Shown here: positions 1-9,214 of the stretch, one piece after another
Layout of the letters: the number at the start of each line of letters is the position of its first letter
Position numbering within the stretch: the stretch's first letter is position 1
Assembly: GCF_000429945.1 (NCBI RefSeq)
Contig: NZ_AUCV01000001.1
Span: 310,001-374,000 of the forward strand
Length of the DNA stretch: 64,000 bases
Origin: Desulfogranum japonicum DSM 18378
Lineage (GTDB): Bacteria; Desulfobacterota; Desulfobulbia; Desulfobulbales; Desulfobulbaceae
Direction of reading: 5' to 3'
Program-made: the position numbers and the translations under genes
Notes under the pieces: generated by a model
What the model was told of the DNA's origin: nothing
Seen by the model: only the letters and a program-made list of their open reading frames with translations
Databases searched by the model: none

Positions 1-295
1 AAGGCAGGAGGCCATTGCCAGAAATCTCATCTTTAAATCTACGTATCTGCAACAAAAACGACTCTGTTAGCTTCCTTCGTGACTTGACTGAGTCCAGGTT
101 GTTCAGGTCTGCGATGGCTTTCTTATATTTTGCATTAAGAACTGCATAACAGCGAAGGTGCCTGGTAAGTTCCGTTCCCAGGTCTATGAGATGATTTGGA
201 GCGCCTTGTCGGTCGACATGTCCATGGGGAAGAAGAATGAGAATATTGTTATTTCCCAGAGTGGTGTGGATAGTCGGAACGGCAGATCTGTCCAT
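1..295 (-). CDS. Unknown protein, C-terminus cut by window edge
   Basis: An open frame runs from an ATG at 295 leftwards off the window with no stop, giving 98 visible residues that start MDRSAVPTIHTTLGNNNILI. An AGAG run lies just upstream of the ATG. The frame begins 9 bases after the stop of the BrkB-family gene on the same strand, so it is probably the next gene of that operon. A short hydrophobic stretch near residues 17-22 (ILILLPHGH) is followed by a basic helical segment. I do not recognise the family, and too little is visible to assign a function. Confidence 0.55.
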   Translation of the reverse strand, partial: MDRSAVPTIHTTLGNNNILILLPHGHVDRQGAPNHLIDLGTELTRHLRCYAVLNAKYKKAIADLNNLDSVKSRRKLTESFLLQIRRFKDEISGNGLLP

Positions 296-303
296 GTTGA
301 TCT

Positions 304-1686
304 CTATAAACTGGTTAGCGGAAATGAATGTTGATTAACTGCTTTCTTGGCACCTTGGAGAGCGAGTTCGCTGAGGTGTGCACCTGGAGATGTGTTTTGT
401 TCTGCCCCAAGAACAATGTCTATGACTTCGCCTGGATTCAGTTGCTTTGCCACTGTAACCGGGAGGAAGTTGTCTTCGTCGTTGACAGAGGCAACCCGAA
501 GCAGGTTTCCTTCAACCAGGTGTTGGGCAATCCACTCAACTTCTGTTAAGAAAGCCCATGGGATATCCGAGGCAAGATGCTCTGCTGTTGCAGGAAGACG
601 TTTAACATGCCTGTGGAAGGTTGCGTTCAGTACATCATAAGCCAGTTGAAGCTGACGCTGTGGGGACAGTTTCTCTTCATGTGTCATATAGTGCTTCTGA
701 TTCTGTACGGCATAGGCTAAGGTCGCACCAAGTAAAATAATGATCCATCCTAGATGCATCCAGATTAAAAACAGGGGAACCGTGGCAAATGAACCATATA
801 TGGCGTTGTAGTTGGCAACCCCGACTTGCAGGAAAATGTATATTTTTTGTACTATAAACCAGAAAATAGCTGCAAAAAGAGCACCTGACAATGCTGCGGC
901 TGTGGTCACCCTGGCTCTGGAAAAAAAGAGGTACATTGCCATTAAGCTGAGGACAATAAACAGGAAAGGAAGGAGGCTTAAGAGCATTTTTAACAGCCAG
1001 GGAATGGGGATTACAGTGTGCAGGTGCTTTAAAATTTTGTCGCTGGCCAAAATCGCTTCCCCTGCAAAAGCTGTATTTATAGATAATGGCAAAAGAATAA
1101 GCAGGGCAACATAATCCATTATCTTGCGAAAAAGTGAGCGGCCTCGATGTGCTCTCCATATAGAATTCATGGCATCTTCCACAGCACTGAATACGCCAAT
1201 GGCTACCACAAGAAAGCCGATGACCCCGAAAACTCCCAATGCTGCAAAATTCGTGTTGTCCACATAATTGAAGATGGTGTCCACTGCCTCATGTAGATGA
1301 TCTGACAGGGTTTTTCCTTCGATACTATCATTTTCATCGGTAGGGGAAGTATATGTGTTGGCAGGTACTACCTGGTCAATCACTCGTTCTGCAGCCAGCC
1401 TGAGCTGGCCTCCGCTGCCAATGCCTTTCAAAATCGCAGTGGATAGTGCGAGCATGGGGACCATGGCCAGAATAATTGAGTAGGTCAGCGCAGAAGCGCG
1501 GATGGTAACCTTTGCACGCATGGCTTCAAGTGTCATAATGGTGAGTACTCTGACAACTATGCGGCAAAGGCGGATGTAGGCATTGTCGTGTAATGTTGAA
1601 CGAAATGCCCAGTTGTGAATCCGATTCAGTCGGTTTTGGCCGTTGATATCATTGTGGTTGGTTGTTTCACCAGCTTCAGAAGACAT
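304..1686 (-). CDS. YihY/BrkB family inner-membrane protein
   Basis: The product is about 460 residues with a BrkB/YihY-type core of several hydrophobic segments between roughly residues 50 and 330. It carries the family-like early segment ASALTYSIILAMVPMLAL, then GVFGVIGFLVVAIGVF and later LFLIWMHLGWIIILLGA. Members are often mislabelled ribonuclease BN, and their true role is unsettled. The soluble tail after residue 330 (AYDVLNATFHRHVKRLP onward) resembles the winged-helix-like tail common in longer homologues. I chose the ATG at 1686 over a TTG at 1692 because an AAGG lies 7 bases upstream. It follows the histidine kinase gene by 9 bases, which suggests co-transcription. Confidence 0.85.
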   Translation of the reverse strand: MSSEAGETTNHNDINGQNRLNRIHNWAFRSTLHDNAYIRLCRIVVRVLTIMTLEAMRAKVTIRASALTYSIILAMVPMLALSTAILKGIGSGGQLRLAAERVIDQVVPANTYTSPTDENDSIEGKTLSDHLHEAVDTIFNYVDNTNFAALGVFGVIGFLVVAIGVFSAVEDAMNSIWRAHRGRSLFRKIMDYVALLILLPLSINTAFAGEAILASDKILKHLHTVIPIPWLLKMLLSLLPFLFIVLSLMAMYLFFSRARVTTAAALSGALFAAIFWFIVQKIYIFLQVGVANYNAIYGSFATVPLFLIWMHLGWIIILLGATLAYAVQNQKHYMTHEEKLSPQRQLQLAYDVLNATFHRHVKRLPATAEHLASDIPWAFLTEVEWIAQHLVEGNLLRVASVNDEDNFLPVTVAKQLNPGEVIDIVLGAEQNTSPGAHLSELALQGAKKAVNQHSFPLTSL

Positions 1687-1695
1687 GAGCAAGCC

Positions 1696-3855
1696 TTATC
1701 TCCCGAGCTCTCGGAATAACCATTTTTCAATTATTTCAAAGACAATTTCTCTTTTTATCGGTTTGCTGATGTAATCATTCATGCCTGCTTCCAGGCAGAT
1801 TTCTCTGTCCCCTTTCATGGCATTTGCCGTCATGGCGATAATTGGAACACCGGTATAACCTTTTTCCCTCAATGTTCTGGTCGCCTCAAGGCCATCCATC
1901 TCTGGCATTTGAATATCCATGAGAATGAGATCAATATTTTCAGAATCTTCCATATACAGATCTACAGCTATTTTCCCATTGTCTGCAACCTGTACATTGT
2001 AGCCAGCTTTGCTTAGAATCAGGGTGGCTAATTTCTGATTTACCAGATTGTCTTCTGCCAGGAGTATACGAATGGATTGCTTAATCTCTTCACGAACGCT
2101 GTACTGGGTGATGAGTTTCTCCTTTGAGATTTTATCTGACATCTGCTCCTCCTCACCGAGAAGTTTTTCTATGGTCTTAAAAAGTATTTCTCGACGGGTA
2201 GGTTTGGTTAAAAATGCGTCAAACCCCGCTTCGTTGCAGCGTTGGGCATTTCTTTCGGTGGTAGAGGTGTAAGCAAGCAGAGGGATATTGCGAGTTTCGG
2301 CTAATTCATGTCGTAAAAGGTTTGCCAGGGCGTATCCGTCAGGCTGTGGCATTTGAATATCAAGGATAATGAGGTCGAAAAGTTGATTTTCGATTTTTGC
2401 CTTTTCAATAATCTGCTCCACCTTTTCACTGTCACATTCAGCTGTCACCACAAGGCCGGCGGAAGAAAGGATGTGATTAAGAATACTTAAATTGCTTTTG
2501 TTATCATCAACAATGAGTACACGTTTACCTATCAGTGAAATTTTACGAAATTTTTTAATGTGCTGTTGTTTGGATTTCTTCAGGGTTGCCGTAAAATGAA
2601 ATACACTTCCCCCTTTTTCTCCACCGGATTCTGCCCAAACCGAGCCATGCATCAGTCCTGCAATTTTTCGACAGATGGATAACCCCAAACCTGTACCACC
2701 GTATTCTCTGGTGGTTGAACCATCAGCCTGTTGGAATGCCTCGAAAATGGAATCAAGCTTATCTTCGGGGATACCAATACCGGTATCGCGAATATAAGAG
2801 TGCAGTGTGATGGTATCCTCTGTTTCATCGTCAACCATAATGGCCAACTCAACCTCTCCCTTTTTGGTGAATTTAGCCGAATTTCCCATAAGATTGACAA
2901 GAACCTGGCGAAAACGTCCGGGATCTCCCATAACATTGGCCGGAAGGTTATCGTCAATACGGCAGAGTACTTCTATCGGACGAAAACTCACCTTTGGCCG
3001 GATAAGGTCGCAAACATCCTGGGCCGTGATTTCCGGATCAAAGTCAATGACTTCCAAGTCCAGTTTGCCAGCTTCGACTTTGGAAAAGTCCAGGATGTCG
3101 TTGATGAGTGACAGCAGTGCTTCTGCGCTTCGTTTTATGGTTTGGGCAAATTCATCCTGTGCTTCATCAAGATCAGTGTCCAGCAGCATATCTGTGAAGC
3201 CGATAACTCCGTTCATAGGTGTACGAATCTCGTGACTCATCGCGGCAAGGAATTCGCTTTTGGCCACATTGGCTGATTCGGCTGCTTTTTTTGCTTTCCG
3301 GAGTTCGGCTGTCTGTTGTTTTATCTCCTCTTGCAATCGTTTGGAATAACTGAGCTGTTGTTCTTGTATTTTTCTGTAGTTCTGTTCGTTTTCAGCCATG
3401 ATGTCCTGGAATTTTTTTTCCAGAACCGCTGTCTTCCGGTCGTACTGTTTTTTCTGTATACGGAGACGGTTTATGGTTTCCTCTGTTTCTCTGTGTGCAA
3501 GGAAGAGGCGAACTACGGAACGTAGCGAGGTGGTTAGCAAATCTGATTGCGGGAGTTCTGGCACCGACGACGAAGGCGTTGCCAGTACAAAACTCATCAG
3601 GTCCGGCACTGCCTGGAGTGCGTAATGTCTGCCGCCGTGTTCAAGGAGTATTTCAGAAGACTGGTCCATGGATTTGTTTATAATATCCAGGGCTTCTTCA
3701 GAAGACAGGGGAAAAGATTTTGTTGCAGAAAAATTTCCGTTGGTGTCGGCACAAAAAAAGAGCAGTGCATCGGTTTCCTGCTCAAGGCGATCACACAGAG
3801 TTGTTAATTCTTGAACCGGATCAACCAGGTCTGGAAAAAGTTGATTCAGAACCAT
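1696..3855 (-). CDS. Hybrid sensor histidine kinase with two receiver domains
   Basis: This 719-residue cytoplasmic protein has a short N-terminal region (1-115) without a recognisable sensor, a coiled coil (about 120-200), and a HisKA domain with the phospho-acceptor His208 in [15 protein letters not shown]. An HATPase domain follows (about 310-425; N-box GNSAKF, G1 DTGIGIP, G2 GGTGLGLS). Two receiver domains come next, with phospho-Asp near D499 (LIILDIQMP) and D647 (LILMDIQMP) and lysines in FLTKP and YISKP. No membrane segment is visible, so it should sense a cytoplasmic signal or a partner. No output domain is encoded. It starts 11 bases after the stop of the HDOD gene, so the two probably work together. 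Confidence 0.93.
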   Translation of the reverse strand: MVLNQLFPDLVDPVQELTTLCDRLEQETDALLFFCADTNGNFSATKSFPLSSEEALDIINKSMDQSSEILLEHGGRHYALQAVPDLMSFVLATPSSSVPELPQSDLLTTSLRSVVRLFLAHRETEETINRLRIQKKQYDRKTAVLEKKFQDIMAENEQNYRKIQEQQLSYSKRLQEEIKQQTAELRKAKKAAESANVAKSEFLAAMSHEIRTPMNGVIGFTDMLLDTDLDEAQDEFAQTIKRSAEALLSLINDILDFSKVEAGKLDLEVIDFDPEITAQDVCDLIRPKVSFRPIEVLCRIDDNLPANVMGDPGRFRQVLVNLMGNSAKFTKKGEVELAIMVDDETEDTITLHSYIRDTGIGIPEDKLDSIFEAFQQADGSTTREYGGTGLGLSICRKIAGLMHGSVWAESGGEKGGSVFHFTATLKKSKQQHIKKFRKISLIGKRVLIVDDNKSNLSILNHILSSAGLVVTAECDSEKVEQIIEKAKIENQLFDLIILDIQMPQPDGYALANLLRHELAETRNIPLLAYTSTTERNAQRCNEAGFDAFLTKPTRREILFKTIEKLLGEEEQMSDKISKEKLITQYSVREEIKQSIRILLAEDNLVNQKLATLILSKAGYNVQVADNGKIAVDLYMEDSENIDLILMDIQMPEMDGLEATRTLREKGYTGVPIIAMTANAMKGDREICLEAGMNDYISKPIKREIVFEIIEKWLFRELGR

Positions 3856-3866
3856 GTAGATACCCT

Positions 3867-4709
3867 CTATTGACCGTACATTGCTTTTGTATTTTCCAAC
3901 TCTTCCGGCAGATCTTCAGCCAGCACTTTATATTCTTCCATATTGCTCTGAATGTGCATGGTTAATTCCGGTGCAAGGCTTCCTGGTACGCCTTCCTTGA
4001 CAGCAATGCCAAGCTGATTGACAATATATTCAGCCATTTGCAGTATTCCTGTTGCGGATTGAGCCTGCTGGTCAACATTGACGCCGTGATGGTCTCTGAT
4101 AGCCTCGGACAGCTGATCGGCAACCTGCCATTCCTGCGCTAGGATATAGCCGATCTCACAGTGATCGGTACCGAGAATTTCTCGTTCTATAACCATAATA
4201 TCAGGGCCACCGGGTTCCAGGCGCTGAATAATTTCCAAAAAGCCTTCAGATGCAGCTTCATATTCAACAATAAGGCCGATGTCATGAAGAATTCCGCAGA
4301 GATACGCATCATCTCCATTGATACTGAAAATACGTTCAGCAATCATCTTGCAGCAGATACCGACAGCCGCACTGTGGGACCATAGTCTATCAGGAGAAAA
4401 ACCTGCAGGCTTGATGTTCGTGTCGATCATGCCTTTGATAGCATCTGTGATGGCTATGTTGTGCAAATTTTTCATACCAAGCAAGGCGACAGCTCTGGAT
4501 ATGGAGTCCACCTTTCTTGCCATGCCGAAATAGGAACTGTTGACCAGGGTGAGGAGGCGTGCCACAAGGGTAGGATCAAGTTTGATAACTTCCTCAAAAT
4601 CTTGCAGTGTGGAATCCTCATCATTGATAAGCTCAGCCAATCTGGTCACAATGTGTGGCAGAGTTTTTGTTTTTTTGAATTTTTTGATAAGAGATTTGGC
4701 CGAGGTCAT
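3867..4709 (-). CDS. HDOD domain protein
   Basis: The product is 280 residues with an HDOD domain over most of its length. Diagnostic stretches are [64 protein letters not shown] and [23 protein letters not shown] proteins are HD-like domains usually found in signalling and regulation, and they often pair with histidine kinases or receiver proteins. An AGGGA motif lies 8 bases before the ATG. Being immediately upstream of the hybrid kinase suggests one two-gene signalling unit. No catalytic activity can be claimed from sequence. Confidence 0.9.
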   Translation of the reverse strand: MTSAKSLIKKFKKTKTLPHIVTRLAELINDEDSTLQDFEEVIKLDPTLVARLLTLVNSSYFGMARKVDSISRAVALLGMKNLHNIAITDAIKGMIDTNIKPAGFSPDRLWSHSAAVGICCKMIAERIFSINGDDAYLCGILHDIGLIVEYEAASEGFLEIIQRLEPGGPDIMVIEREILGTDHCEIGYILAQEWQVADQLSEAIRDHHGVNVDQQAQSATGILQMAEYIVNQLGIAVKEGVPGSLAPELTMHIQSNMEEYKVLAEDLPEELENTKAMYGQ

Positions 4710-4745
4710 GACAATTTCCCTGAAGGTTTGAGGTTCAAGGTCTCA

Positions 4746-4824
4746 GGATGCGTTGCCTGTCCAACCGAACTACATATATGAACAGGCCGGGGGCTGATTG
4801 GCATCGCATCCTGTAGCTCGGTTG
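4746..4824. other. Overlapping inverted repeats upstream of the HDOD gene
   Basis: Two mutually exclusive stems can form in this 79-base interval. CAACCGAACTACA (4762-4774) pairs with TGTAGCTCGGTTG (4812-4824) at 12 of 13 positions. GGATGCG (4746-4752) pairs perfectly with CGCATCC (4805-4811). The interval lies between the MoaE-like gene stop (4863) and the HDOD start (4709), both on the minus strand. It could be a terminator without a U tract, an alternative-structure leader or a dispersed palindrome. Confidence 0.4.
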
Positions 4825-4862
4825 CGTAAGGAAACAGTGTATCCGTAACTGATAACGTATAT

Positions 4863-5222
4863 TTATTCTATTTCTGTTTTGGAAACAGCTTCAGCTTTGA
4901 TTCTGTCAAGCAGGTCAGAAAGGACTGGTTTGATGTTTTCCCTGATGTCTCCGGCGACAAGAATAAAGAGTAGGTCATCTCCTGGCTTGAATGTCCCTGA
5001 ATGGGCTTCAACAAGTATTTCGTAGATCCCTTCGGATTTCAGATATTCCTGACGAAGTTGTTCGATTTTATCAAAGTCAACCGTTGTCTGTAACTCGCTT
5101 ACCTGCTGTTTATCTTTTCTCGACCAGTTGCGAACCGTGCCGTTATGAACGAGGATCATTCCAACATTATCGGTAAAGTCGGGGCGTTGTTTAAGTTCTG
5201 CGATGGTTTTAGATATATCCAT
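4863..5222 (-). CDS. MoaE-like molybdopterin synthase large subunit homologue
   Basis: This 119-residue protein matches the MoaE layout. It has the early GMILVHNGTVRNWSR stretch (GTVR at 28-31), a central EGIYEILVEAHSGTFKPGDDLLFILVAG and a terminal DRIKAEAVSKTE that corresponds to the IDRIKxxxPIWKKE end of MoaE. MoaE with MoaD converts precursor Z to molybdopterin. The conserved lysine region is only loosely kept (VSKTE), and no moaD or other moa gene is adjacent, so activity is uncertain. It lies 16 bases after the transglycosylase stop, probably in one transcript. Confidence 0.68.
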   Translation of the reverse strand: MDISKTIAELKQRPDFTDNVGMILVHNGTVRNWSRKDKQQVSELQTTVDFDKIEQLRQEYLKSEGIYEILVEAHSGTFKPGDDLLFILVAGDIRENIKPVLSDLLDRIKAEAVSKTEIE

Positions 5223-5237
5223 AACTAACTAACTCGA

Positions 5238-6626
5238 TTAATTGGGTTTTGTTTTTCCTTTCCCAATAACAAGGGTGGGCCTCGTTGACTGGAGGGGAAG
5301 GAATAATTGCTGTCCTGCTATGATTGTAGCGGTTTTGTCTAATTTGTTCAGTTTTTTAAGCACATTTATGGAAATTTTATTTCGTTTTGCGATCTGACTG
5401 AGTGTGTCTCCCTTTTTTACAATATAAATAGTGTGGTTATGTTGACGCTTATGATAGGGAAATTGACGCATTTGCATGCAACGCAGTCGTATCCGTTTAT
5501 TTTTGGGAAGTCTGACTTCGTATCCCTTAGGTATATACGATATACCTTTGACAACCGGTGAAAGGAGTGCCGGGTTAAGTCGCGTTATATCTTCTTGAGA
5601 GATTCGAAAGAACGTACATATATCAGATACTGAAGCGAAGCCTGTCATCGGTACCAGAAGGGTGGCTTCCGGTCTCTCCAGAATAATAGTACTATCTGCC
5701 TCAATGCGCTTGGCAACCTTTACGGCGGCAAGGAATTCCGAATAGAAGTTTCGGGAGGCAAATTTAAAGAGCCCTGTTTCATGTTTGCTGAAAATGGTTT
5801 CGTAATCTTTGTGACTTGCCACAGCACGGACCATACCGGGCCGTCCGTAATTGTATGCCGTCAAGGCTAGGGGCCAGCTTTGCAGGTGTTTGTAATTTTC
5901 CTTGAGGAGTTCTGCGGCAGCATGAGTTGATAGCCATGGGTCGTAACGCTCATCAACATGTTCGTTTATGGTCGTATACATGAGGCCTGTACTTTTTGTA
6001 AATTGCCATAAGCCAACCGCACCTGCTTTGCTGCTTGCCGTGGGATTAAAAGATGACTCAACGTGGGGAAGATAGGCCAGAGCTTCTGGAAGACCATGCT
6101 CTTTGAAAATCTTCTTTATAGCAGGCATATACTTACCTGAACGTATGACTCCCTCTATAAAACGGTTTTTTTGCCCGAGTTGGAGCCTGATGTTATCCTT
6201 TGCCTTGAGATACGATGTCCGCCTGGCTTTTGGAAAGAGCGCGGCAATACGTTTTTCCTCTTCAGTAGATGGGGATCGGCCGTGACCAAGCTTATCCAGG
6301 GTATCCTTGAGCTGAATTTTTGCAAGCTTGATCAGGTTGCTGTTAATCTTTGATGAGCCGGGTGTTCCCCATGGGACGAGTTGGACAACAGCATAGATTC
6401 TGTTGATTTCTTCCCGGTCGTGTAATACCGCTTCCCTGGTGGAATATTTTCCGTATATATCTTCCCAGAAGGATACATTGGGCCGTATGATTTGGTACTC
6501 GGGAAAGGTTGCGCAAAGACAACTTCTGGGAGACAGAGCACCGGCCAGAAAGAATAAAAGAATAACGGGAAGTGCGAATTGCATCGGCCCAATCTTTATT
6601 ATGCGTGTATAAGATGTTGAAAACAT
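5238..6626 (-). CDS. MltD-like membrane-bound lytic transglycosylase with LysM
   Basis: The product is 462 residues. A hydrophobic export segment (about residues 15-40) is followed by an SLT-type lysozyme-like domain (about 160-300). The catalytic glutamate is E190 in PHVESSFNP, followed by the family signature SKAGAVGLWQFTKSTG. A LysM domain lies at the C-terminus (about 400-446, YIVKKGDTLSQIAKRNKIS). It should cleave the glycan strand of peptidoglycan in the periplasm, producing 1,6-anhydromuropeptides. The middle region (310-390) resembles a degenerate second LysM. An alternative start at 6584 (MQFALPVILL) would give a more typical signal peptide; neither start has a clear ribosome site. 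Confidence 0.92.
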   Translation of the reverse strand: MFSTSYTRIIKIGPMQFALPVILLFFLAGALSPRSCLCATFPEYQIIRPNVSFWEDIYGKYSTREAVLHDREEINRIYAVVQLVPWGTPGSSKINSNLIKLAKIQLKDTLDKLGHGRSPSTEEEKRIAALFPKARRTSYLKAKDNIRLQLGQKNRFIEGVIRSGKYMPAIKKIFKEHGLPEALAYLPHVESSFNPTASSKAGAVGLWQFTKSTGLMYTTINEHVDERYDPWLSTHAAAELLKENYKHLQSWPLALTAYNYGRPGMVRAVASHKDYETIFSKHETGLFKFASRNFYSEFLAAVKVAKRIEADSTIILERPEATLLVPMTGFASVSDICTFFRISQEDITRLNPALLSPVVKGISYIPKGYEVRLPKNKRIRLRCMQMRQFPYHKRQHNHTIYIVKKGDTLSQIAKRNKISINVLKKLNKLDKTATIIAGQQLFLPLQSTRPTLVIGKGKTKPN

Positions 6627-6803
6627 GGTTATATGTCTGCAGTCAGGCCCAGTTGGTTAGGTGAGGCTTTAGCTACTGTTTGTAAAGAACGAATAGTACT
6701 GATTGTCTGGCTGAGAACTTGTTGATAGTTTATCACAGAATAGAAATACCAGATGGAAATTTTTTCTTTTGAAAATGATAATATATATTACATAGAGTAG
6801 CAC

Positions 6804-7301
6804 ATGGAAAAACAGACCTATCAAAGTATTATAGGCACACTGGGATTTATTTTATCTGCCGATGGGCAGGAAACACTTCTTGTGTACAGAAATGCCAGGA
6901 AAGATGACCAGCATTTGGGTAAATATAATGGACTTGGCGGGAAATTGGAAGAAGGAGAGGACGTGGTAACCTGTATGCGCAGGGAGATTATGGAAGAAGC
7001 CGGGATCTATTGTGAGCGTATGGAGTTACGGGGAACGGTTCATTGGCCTGGCTTTGGCCCCAATGGAGAAAATTGGCTGGGGTTTATTTTTCTCATCCAT
7101 TCCTTCAGAGGTACACCACGAACACATAATGAAGAAGGTGAATTGGCCTGGCATAAAATCGAAATGCTGCACAAACTCCCCATGTGGGAGGGGGACAGGT
7201 ATTTTCTTCCCCTTGTTTTTGATAAAGACCCAAGGGTTTTTCATGGTCATATGCCCTATTCTCAGGGACGACCTGTTTCATGGCAATATAGAAGATGCTG
7301 A
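6804..7301 (+). CDS. Nudix hydrolase, 8-oxo-dGTP-type
   Basis: The 165-residue protein carries a complete Nudix box at residues 46-68 (GX5EX7REUXEEXGU, seen as GKLEEGE...REIMEEAGI). The GLGGKLEEGE and later WHKIEMLHKLPMWEGDRYFLPLVF segments resemble the MTH1/MutT subgroup that hydrolyses oxidised purine nucleotides. The substrate is an inference. It is a single gene, divergent from the transglycosylase, with no partner downstream. Confidence 0.88.
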   Translation: MEKQTYQSIIGTLGFILSADGQETLLVYRNARKDDQHLGKYNGLGGKLEEGEDVVTCMRREIMEEAGIYCERMELRGTVHWPGFGPNGENWLGFIFLIHSFRGTPRTHNEEGELAWHKIEMLHKLPMWEGDRYFLPLVFDKDPRVFHGHMPYSQGRPVSWQYRRC

Positions 7302-7395
7302 GCTTCGTGTTTGAATGTTACTCTGTGGAAAGGCGACTTCGTTATAAGCCTGCAGCGTGATTTATATGAAGACTGAAAAACAGAATGGCCTAATC

Positions 7396-7424
7396 CCGCC
7401 CCCAGGTGGGTATCTTTTTGCTCA
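7396..7424 (+). terminator. Candidate terminator after the Nudix gene
   Basis: CCCGCC, a CCCA loop and GGTGGG form a short GC-rich hairpin with one G-U pair, followed by TATCTTTTT. It is about 100 bases after the Nudix stop on the same strand, so it is a plausible intrinsic terminator. Confidence 0.45.
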
Positions 7425-7963
7425 ACGTGAGTAAACATCCGTATTGATGGGCAGGTGCCAAGTAATATCGTGAATATAGGACCCTCCGCGAATCTTTGAG
7501 GATGAGGATTTGCGTGAAAAACAATGGTTGCTTGAAACGCGTGTTAATGGACAGGTGAAAAATAGGAACACGCAAGCAGGAATGTAAATAAACTCTCTGA
7601 ACGAGAGTCACTAACCTGCCCTAAAAATCTTGCGTAAGCATTGTACGGTCGGTATAGTGAAAGTCTCTTGCCGGAGCCTGTACAAAAAGGCCTATAGCCC
7701 GTCAGGAAAGAGATTTTTACTCCGATAGCTGAACCAGACTTTATATCTTATACACAGAATGCAGCTTTGTGTATACTGCGGTAAAATGCATCGCGTGCTT
7801 TAGCCTGAGGCTAAAATACTATTTCCGGAGAAGGCTTTGCAGAGAGAGTTTTTTTCTTACATATAGGAGAAACGTCCTGTAACGGGACATTTGTTTAGAG
7901 AGTACGTAGCACCAGTTTAAAATACCTTCGGCATTGCCGGATAAATTTGTACAAGGGGATGAT
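7425..7963 (+). other. Structure-rich leader region upstream of zapB
   Basis: No credible gene is present here. Several perfect hairpins stand out. ACTCTC/GAGAGT (7592-7608) is nested in GCAGG/CCTGC (7576-7619). TATACACA/TGTGTATA lies at 7749-7775, and TTTAGCC-TGA-GGCTAAA at 7799-7815. The stretch leads directly into the zapB-zapA pair and may be a long 5' leader or hold a small RNA. I do not recognise a known riboswitch class. Confidence 0.35.
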
Positions 7964-8281
7964 ATGGATCAAAACGCTGAAATGGTTCGGCTGGAAGAAC
8001 TTGTTGACAAACTGCTTTCAAAGTATACTCAACTTCAGGCCGATTATCAGGCTATAGAGGAGATGCTTCAGGAAAGGGATATGGAGTGTGCTGAGCTGAA
8101 GCGTAATATCGAAAACCTCAGTGATGAACAGGCAACTGTCAGCAACAGGGTGGCGAGCCTGCTCGACAGAATTACCCAGTGGGAATCTGAACAGAATGGT
8201 GAGACTGTATCTGCCGGGCAAGAGGAAGAAAACCCCCAGGGGTTTGCTGTTCAGGGAGAATCTGAAGGAAACTTCGGTTAA
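7964..8281 (+). CDS. zapB: ZapB-like coiled-coil cell division protein
   Basis: The product is 105 residues, almost entirely an amphipathic coiled coil (about residues 5-80: leucine-rich heptads around VRLEELVDKLLSKYTQLQAD) with an acidic tail. ZapB-like proteins bind ZapA and stabilise the FtsZ ring at midcell. The assignment rests on the coiled coil plus its position 14 bases upstream of zapA. I chose the ATG at 7964 because AAGGGG precedes it at good spacing; the upstream in-frame start at 7934 has no such site. Coiled-coil similarity alone is weak evidence, so the name is tentative. Confidence 0.7.
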   Translation: MDQNAEMVRLEELVDKLLSKYTQLQADYQAIEEMLQERDMECAELKRNIENLSDEQATVSNRVASLLDRITQWESEQNGETVSAGQEEENPQGFAVQGESEGNFG

Positions 8282-8295
8282 GTTGTTGAGCGGTT

Positions 8296-8583
8296 ATGAA
8301 AGATCGCCTTGTTCAATTTGAACTTTTCGGGCAGGAATTCGCCTTTTACAGTGATGCTCCCGATGACGAGGTGGAGAAGGCGATCAAGTTGCTCCGTGAT
8401 GAGCTGGAAGGAGACGAACATTATGGTAGAAGTCATCTACCTTCCAGCAAAATGTTAGTATTGGGTTGTCTTCGGCTTGCTGCAAAATATGTGCAGATGG
8501 AGCGGGAACACGCTGTGTTATATCAGGAACAATCTCGCTCTATTGCCAATTTGATTCGTAAAATGACTGTGAGCATTGAGTAA
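8296..8583 (+). CDS. zapA: Cell division protein ZapA
   Basis: The 95-residue protein has the ZapA layout: an N-terminal beta/alpha segment (VQFELFGQEFAFYSDAPDDEVEKAIKLL is typical) then a long helix (about 50-92) that dimerises. ZapA bundles FtsZ filaments at the division ring. It follows the zapB-like gene closely, and a probable 6S RNA gene begins 60 bases after its stop, an arrangement seen in many proteobacteria. Confidence 0.87.
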   Translation: MKDRLVQFELFGQEFAFYSDAPDDEVEKAIKLLRDELEGDEHYGRSHLPSSKMLVLGCLRLAAKYVQMEREHAVLYQEQSRSIANLIRKMTVSIE

Positions 8584-8608
8584 TTTGATTCAGTAAGAAA
8601 TATTATCG

Positions 8609-8637
8609 TTTAGTTTCAGTCCGTATTCTGCTATATT
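8609..8637 (+). promoter_or_regulatory. Probable promoter of the 6S RNA gene
   Basis: TATATT at 8632-8637 is a good -10 hexamer and lies about 9-12 bases before the predicted 5' end of the 6S RNA. The -35 region around 8609-8614 (TTTAGT) is weak. It overlaps nothing coding. Confidence 0.4.
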
Positions 8638-8645
8638 GATAATAA

Positions 8646-8825
8646 GGAACACCCCTGCTCTGTTGGTGATTATCGGAGTATTGAGCCAACTCTCATGACA
8701 AGGGTAGCTTCATTGCATAAGGATGGAAATCTTTATTGATTACCTGATTTGTGTAAGATGCATTGCCCACCTAATTTTATTAGGTTTAATCATTTCGTTA
8801 ACACGGCAGCGCGGGGGTTCTTTTT
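8646..8825 (+). ncRNA. ssrS: Probable 6S RNA (SsrS)
   Basis: An interval of about 180 bases directly after zapA has the 6S architecture. A GC-rich closing stem forms between GGAACACCCCTGCTCTGTTG (8646-8665) and AACACGGCAGCGCGGGGGTT (8800-8819). Less paired sequence on both sides (8666-8680 and 8785-8800) would form the central bubble, and an internal hairpin such as CCTAATTTTATTAGG lies at 8770-8784. 6S RNA mimics an open promoter and sequesters sigma-70 RNA polymerase in stationary phase. The position after zapA is the classical one. Ends are approximate. Confidence 0.72.
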
Positions 8826-9214
8826 GATGAATCAGTGAGCACGTAGACTTACTGTATATATATACAAAACCGTCTTGGGTGGTGAGGTCGGGATGGTTAC
8901 AGGAAGCATAATGGGCACCGGTAGGTCCAGTAAAAAAAGACAACTCTGATGAGATCAGGTTTATATAGAACCCCCTTCAACTGGGCTGTTTTTCAGAGAA
9001 AATTATTGCTATGTCAAGGTGGATTTTCTCTTGAGGGTCTTCATACATGATGAAAACGCGTATACACTGAGTTTCCACCGCAGGCCGTCTCCCCCCTCCT
9101 GTAGCAGCTTTCCTGCATGCTGAAATGTATGCTGAAAAGACTTCTTTGTCTCCCGCCTGTAGTATTTTCGCAGTGATTTCAAACTTTACTGCACTACACA
9201 TTTAGGAAATATAC
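8826..9214. other. Non-coding interval before rny
   Basis: About 390 bases lie between the 6S RNA and rny. Short open frames here have no ribosome sites or recognisable products. It presumably holds the rny promoter; a TAGGAA ribosome site lies just before the start. Confidence 0.3.

Noticed and set aside
6627-6803. tRNA or other RNA gene in short gaps
   Set aside because: I scanned the intergenic sequences for T-loop-like GTTCGAATC words and CCA-ended cloverleaf arms and found none I could support.
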